Position numbers and translations under genes: made by a program. This document shows, one piece after another, positions 60,248 through 64,000 of a stretch of DNA of 64,000 nt. The DNA is from a bacterium. GTDB taxonomy: Bacteria > Cyanobacteriota > Vampirovibrionia > Gastranaerophilales > Gastranaerophilaceae. The first letter of the stretch is position 1. Every line of letters starts with the position of its first letter. The stretch lies in NCBI GenBank assembly GCA_024408855.1, contig JAKSUQ010000005.1:1-64000 (forward strand), in the 5' to 3' direction. The notes beneath the pieces are model-generated. The model ran no database searches. It was not told the origin of the DNA and saw only the letters and a program-made list of their open reading frames with translations.

Positions 60248-61979
60248 TTTCTTTCACTTCACTTTTTGTAGTTTTTTTCGTTGTTTTAGTTTTCTTTTGT
60301 GTATTTCTGTTTGGTCTTCTTGAACGTCCTTTTTTTTCCGGTTCTTCAGGTTTTATTTCCGAATTTTCTTCTTGAACGACAGGTTGTTCTGTTTCTTGAG
60401 ATTTTATTTCCGGTAAAACAGGAGCTATTTGAGAATTTTCGTCAATAACGGTTTGTGCAAGATTTTTATCGGCACTTTCTTGCTTGATTTTCTTTGTGTT
60501 AAATTTTCCGTTTCTTGAATTTCTCTTTTTCGTTTCTGTTTTTTCGGTTTCAATTTCCCGAATTTCTTCTTGTGCTTGTACGGACGGATTAAGTTTTATT
60601 TCCTGTTTTTCTTCCTGTACAAATTCTTGTTCTTTTATTTCTTGTTGTGGTTTATTTTGATTTTGTTGATTGTTAAATTTGTTATTTTTCTTACTGCCCA
60701 TAGGTAATCTCAGTTTCGCAGCTTTGGCTCTGTATTCACCCTCAGCAGTTGCTGATGCGAACTTAATATCTTCCATAATATAGCCGTTACCTTGGCAATG
60801 CGGACAGCGTTTTGCAAAAATTTCACTAATTGCCTGTCCTTGACGGTGTCTTGTCATTTCAACAAGTCCTAAATCAGAAAGTTGACCAACTTGCGGTTTT
60901 GCCTTATCAATTTCTGTCGCAAGTTCCAATTCTTCCATCATTGCAAGTTTATCAGCACGACTCGACATATCAATAAAGTCAATGATAATCATGCCGCCGA
61001 TATTACGAAGTCTTAATTGGCGTGCAATTTCATGTACTGCTTCAATATTCGTTTTTAAGATAGTTTCATCCTGAGTGGCTGAATTGGTGAACTTACCGCT
61101 ATTAACGTCAATTACAGTGAGAGCTTCGGTTGTTTGAATGAACAAATAACCGCCTGACGGCAAATTGACTTTCATTTGAAGTGCGGACTTAATTTCTTTG
61201 TGAATATCCATTGCAACCAAAAGTGGTTCGGAACCCTTGTAAAGAGTTACGTTGATATTTTTATTCATATGCCAATTTTGTAGCAGATTTTGGACTCTGT
61301 TTAATGCAAAACCTGTATCAACAATGATTTCTTGCGTATCTTCGTTGCATGCCTCTCTGATTACTCTGTATAGCAAATCTTGATCTCTGTACAACAAATT
61401 CGGAGGTGTCATGCTTTCCGCTGAAGTAACTATATTATTCCACTTTTCCAATAAAATTTCTAAATCTTCTTGGATATCAGCTTCGGTTTGTCCTTCAGCT
61501 TCTGTTCTGACAATAATTCCGACTCCGACAGGTTTGATTAAATTAACAACAGATTTGAGTCTTGCTCTTTCTTTTGCTGAAGTGATTTTTTTACTTACAT
61601 TAATACCTGTTTCATTTGGCATAAGTACTAAAAATCTTCCTGGAAGTGAAATTTCAGTAGTAACACGAGGACCTTTGTGTCCGGTTGGTTCTTTTACAAC
61701 TTGAACAACAATTTTTTGTTTTGGTTTAACTTTATCTTGCAAAGCTCCTTTTCCGGTGATATCTTGGGCATGAAGAAATCCCATTTTGTCGGAACCGACA
61801 TTTACAAATGCGGCTTCGATACTTGGAAGTACGTTTTCTACTTCTGCCAAATAAACATCACCTAATATTATTTCACCACGGTGTACATAAAATTCTGAAA
61901 CCCTGCCGTTTTCTAATACAGCTGCAATATTATCTCTTTCAGCTATAATGATTTTGTTTGTAACATTTAATTCTTTCAT
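60237..61979 (-). CDS. rne: Ribonuclease E/G
   Basis: A 580-residue endoribonuclease acting in rRNA, tRNA and mRNA decay. It begins with an S1 RNA-binding part (about 35-115, IILGDVYLAEVENVLPSIEA) and keeps the catalytic aspartates D291 (TVIDVNSGKFT) and D334 (IIIDFIDMSSRADK). The zinc-link cysteines are 392 and 395 (RCPHCQGNG). From about 430 it becomes a Lys/Glu/Gln-rich disordered tail, shorter than E. coli RNase E. AAAGGA precedes the ATG. It follows the radical-SAM gene with a 19-nt gap. Confidence 0.92.
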   Translation of the reverse strand: MKELNVTNKIIIAERDNIAAVLENGRVSEFYVHRGEIILGDVYLAEVENVLPSIEAAFVNVGSDKMGFLHAQDITGKGALQDKVKPKQKIVVQVVKEPTGHKGPRVTTEISLPGRFLVLMPNETGINVSKKITSAKERARLKSVVNLIKPVGVGIIVRTEAEGQTEADIQEDLEILLEKWNNIVTSAESMTPPNLLYRDQDLLYRVIREACNEDTQEIIVDTGFALNRVQNLLQNWHMNKNINVTLYKGSEPLLVAMDIHKEIKSALQMKVNLPSGGYLFIQTTEALTVIDVNSGKFTNSATQDETILKTNIEAVHEIARQLRLRNIGGMIIIDFIDMSSRADKLAMMEELELATEIDKAKPQVGQLSDLGLVEMTRHRQGQAISEIFAKRCPHCQGNGYIMEDIKFASATAEGEYRAKAAKLRLPMGSKKNNKFNNQQNQNKPQQEIKEQEFVQEEKQEIKLNPSVQAQEEIREIETEKTETKKRNSRNGKFNTKKIKQESADKNLAQTVIDENSQIAPVLPEIKSQETEQPVVQEENSEIKPEEPEKKGRSRRPNRNTQKKTKTTKKTTKSEVKENEK

Positions 61980-61998
61980 ATTTTTAAATCCTTTATTG

Positions 61999-64000
61999 CT
62001 ATAATTCTCTCAATTTCTCGTCAAGGAAACGCGTGCGGGTTATTTCAAAAATCCTTTCATTATCAACTAACTGCATAAGGCTGTCAGCTCTAAGGGCAGG
62101 AGTTTGTGATCCTTGACCTGTTTTAAGATATATAAACAGACTTCCGTTTTCAAACCTATGTGAACCGATAGAGTTTTTTATGTCTGTTGTTTTTTCTAAA
62201 CCTTTTTTGTTTTTCTTTGTCAATAAAATCTCTGACATAGATAAAACTTTTTCTACATCATACAGAAATTTATCAAAATTGTAAAGAGTTTTTTCATTTG
62301 ATTTTATGTAAGGTGTAATTTTATACTCTGCCCATTGAGCTTCAATCTCAACAGGTGTGGCATAACGTTCTATTTCTTTTATGTCGATAACTTGTGCACC
62401 ATCTGGCAGTTTGGAATTAAGTGTTTCAACTAATTCATTACAAGGTATTTTATCCAAAATTTCTATATCGACAAGTTCACCTTCGCTTTCGGCAAATAGT
62501 GGGAGAGCTATTCCCATAGATACTTTCATTGTAGGGTTATAGCCAAGGGTATAAGCCATTCTCAATCCTGTTCTCGCTAAAACTTTATGGAATGTATTTT
62601 GCCAATCTAAGTGTGAGAAATATTTTAAAAGTCCTTTTTTAGTGATTTTTAATCTATATCTGTAAACAGGTATATTTGGGTTAGGATGGGCATTTGCAGG
62701 GTCAATGTGTTGTGCTTCTTTAATTATATTTTGTGCTTTTTCAGAGGCAGTCCATTGAGGTGCTAAAACTTTTTTTGTGTTCAAATTTTTGCAAACTCCG
62801 CATTGAACGCACTTGTGTTCGCAGGTTGGTTGAAGATTAAACTCGCAATCCTGTTGGAATGCCGTTTTATATTCATTTACAAGCCAATTTTTTTCAATTC
62901 CTACATTTATAAAATCCCATGGCAAAGTTTCTTCAAGTAGATACTTCTTTTCAGCTTTTTCGCTAAGGTCGAAGCCACATTCTAAAGCAGTTTCTCGCCA
63001 TATATTTTTATCAAAAAACTCTCCCCAAGCATCCAAGTAACATCCTTTTTTATAAAGTTTTTCAATATATTGGCATAATGAGTCATCCCCTCTTGTAAGC
63101 ACCGCTTCTATTTGCGATACAAATTTTTCGTGGTAATTTATTTTCAAACCTTTGATGTGTTTTGTTTTTTCTTTTAAATAATCAATATGTTTACTAACTT
63201 CATCAAGACTCATTTGCGGACACCATTGGAACGGTGTAAACGGTTTTGGAACAAAAATTGAGAGTGTACAGGTTATTTCCAAGCCGTAATTCAAATTTTT
63301 TTCTTTTTTAATACGTCTTACACCATTTTTGATTTTTTCAAGCATAATTACTGTTTCATCTATGTCTTCAAATGTTTCTGTCGGCAATCCGGCAATTAAA
63401 TAAAATTTTATTTTAGACCAGCCGTTTTCGTACAATGTTAATGCTGAATTTGCAATTTGTTCTTCTGAAATGTTTTTCTTAATCACATTTCTAAGTCTTT
63501 GACTGCCGGCTTCCGGAGCAAGTGTCATTCCGCTCTTTCTTACGCTTTGTGTTAATTCTGCCAATTCAAGATTAAATCCGTCAATTCTTTGACTTGGAAG
63601 TGATACGGAAATTTTATGTTGATTAAAATCTACTGCCAATTCTTTTATGACTTCATTAATATTCTTGTAATCGTTTGAGGATAATGAAAGTAGTGAATAC
63701 TCATCATATCCTGTATTTTCAACAAGATTTTTAACTATTTTTATTATGTCCTCTGCTTTTCGTTCTCGAATAGGTAACGTTACATGTCCGGGTTGGCAAA
63801 ATCTGCACATTCTGCCGCAACCACGTCTAATTTCTACAATAGCTCTGTCGTGTACTGAATTTGAAAACGGAATAGGATAATTTTTAGGTGCATATTCAAC
63901 AGGAATTTGCGATATTCGTTTGTTAACTTTTGAATTATATCCTTTTGCCCAACATCCATCAATTTTAGAAAGTTGCTTAATACGTTCTTTTCTGGTTAAA
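61999..64000 (-). CDS. Radical-SAM protein fused to DUF2344 (TIGR03960/TIGR03936-type), 5' end beyond the window
   Basis: An open frame reads from the window edge (64000) to a stop at 61999, about 667 residues, still lacking its own start. The [4Fe-4S] motif is in RRGCGRMCRFCQPGHV as C-x3-C-x2-C, preceded by GCWAKGYNSKV and YPIPFSNSVHDRAIVEI. A radical-SAM TIM barrel follows. The C-terminal 180 or so residues (YRYRLKITKKGLLKYFSHLD, GIALPLFAESEGELVDIEIL) are the DUF2344 domain. Its fusion and place beside rne/rng are shared by Cyanobacteria and Firmicutes. An internal Met at 63810 could look like a start but falls within the Fe-S motif. Confidence 0.85.
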   Translation of the reverse strand, partial: LTRKERIKQLSKIDGCWAKGYNSKVNKRISQIPVEYAPKNYPIPFSNSVHDRAIVEIRRGCGRMCRFCQPGHVTLPIRERKAEDIIKIVKNLVENTGYDEYSLLSLSSNDYKNINEVIKELAVDFNQHKISVSLPSQRIDGFNLELAELTQSVRKSGMTLAPEAGSQRLRNVIKKNISEEQIANSALTLYENGWSKIKFYLIAGLPTETFEDIDETVIMLEKIKNGVRRIKKEKNLNYGLEITCTLSIFVPKPFTPFQWCPQMSLDEVSKHIDYLKEKTKHIKGLKINYHEKFVSQIEAVLTRGDDSLCQYIEKLYKKGCYLDAWGEFFDKNIWRETALECGFDLSEKAEKKYLLEETLPWDFINVGIEKNWLVNEYKTAFQQDCEFNLQPTCEHKCVQCGVCKNLNTKKVLAPQWTASEKAQNIIKEAQHIDPANAHPNPNIPVYRYRLKITKKGLLKYFSHLDWQNTFHKVLARTGLRMAYTLGYNPTMKVSMGIALPLFAESEGELVDIEILDKIPCNELVETLNSKLPDGAQVIDIKEIERYATPVEIEAQWAEYKITPYIKSNEKTLYNFDKFLYDVEKVLSMSEILLTKKNKKGLEKTTDIKNSIGSHRFENGSLFIYLKTGQGSQTPALRADSLMQLVDNERIFEITRTRFLDEKLREL

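Noticed and set aside
1-64000. CRISPR arrays, tRNA or rRNA genes, insertion sequences
   Set aside because: None was found by eye on either strand: no regularly spaced repeats of 20-40 bp, no cloverleaf-like segment with CCA ends, and no transposase motifs. The xerC gene is a housekeeping-type recombinase.

Overview
This window is an AT-rich bacterial chromosome segment with about 68 protein genes, no rRNA, tRNA or CRISPR array that I can see, and TAA, TAG and TGA all used as stops. The organism has an outer membrane: lpxD, lpxC, fabZ and the heptose adenylyltransferase rfaE2 lie in one run, and there is a TolC-like channel. It also has an SLH-domain secreted protein, an RNase E/G next to a fused radical-SAM/DUF2344 gene, FtsZ, YqeG, DUF4127 and many lineage-specific proteins. 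Taken together this looks most like a non-photosynthetic gut cyanobacterial relative (Melainabacteria/Vampirovibrionia, order Gastranaerophilales). That placement is inference from gene content, not from a marker-gene tree.

Layout. 1-5600 (minus): rpsF-ssb, YqeG phosphatase, U32 peptidase-like gene, DUF4127, and a MarR-HlyD pair divergent from a TolC-like gene (5718-7100). 7107-9382: a secreted unknown divergent from rsmH and an FtsL-like gene, a remnant of the dcw division cluster. 9421-13935: a 1504-residue GH13-like protein. 14174-19535: motA-motB, an RNase H-like gene, two HEAT-repeat proteins with a shared N-terminal motif, and two small membrane proteins. 19742-23022: sugar ABC permease, MFS exporter and ftsZ. 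23196-27569: ribE-ribBA, a GNAT enzyme and the SLH protein. 27695-34770 (plus): a long housekeeping run dapB-asd-rfaE2-lpxD-lpxC-fabZ-rpiB-rsfS-TPR-membrane protein. 34767-39346 (minus): a 21-residue-repeat protein, ispD, thiL, lysS and an Xre regulator. 39520-42707 (plus): a surface-polymer island (Stealth, LicD, cytidylyltransferase, SGNH-like). 42767-46164 (minus): coaX, tandem WYL regulators, engB and a small gene. 46249-51659 (plus): xerC, GT2, ArnT-like GT, a degenerate metallophosphoesterase and an OppD-like ATPase. 51643-56349 (minus): folC, then a five-gene set of unrecognised helical and glycine-rich proteins. 56699-58918: DegT aminotransferase and a GGDEF protein. 58967-64000 (minus): rsmI, a small membrane protein, rne/rng, and a radical-SAM gene running off the window.

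How genes fit together. Lipid A (lpxC/lpxD/fabZ) and heptose activation (rfaE2) imply LPS. The ArnT-like and GT2 pair and the Stealth/LicD island could decorate surface glycans. rsmH and rsmI methylate the same 16S nucleotide (C1402). dapB and asd feed lysine/diaminopimelate for peptidoglycan.

Most interesting items. (1) A set of paired 'bookend' helical proteins in 52917-56349, in which a 107-residue protein looks like a 491-residue one with its middle removed. (2) Six genes with a -10 hexamer 6-7 nt before the ATG and no Shine-Dalgarno, which suggests leaderless mRNAs. (3) A shared N-terminal motif in two HEAT proteins. (4) A 21-residue repeat family. (5) Enzymes that have lost key residues (metallophosphoesterase, GGDEF).
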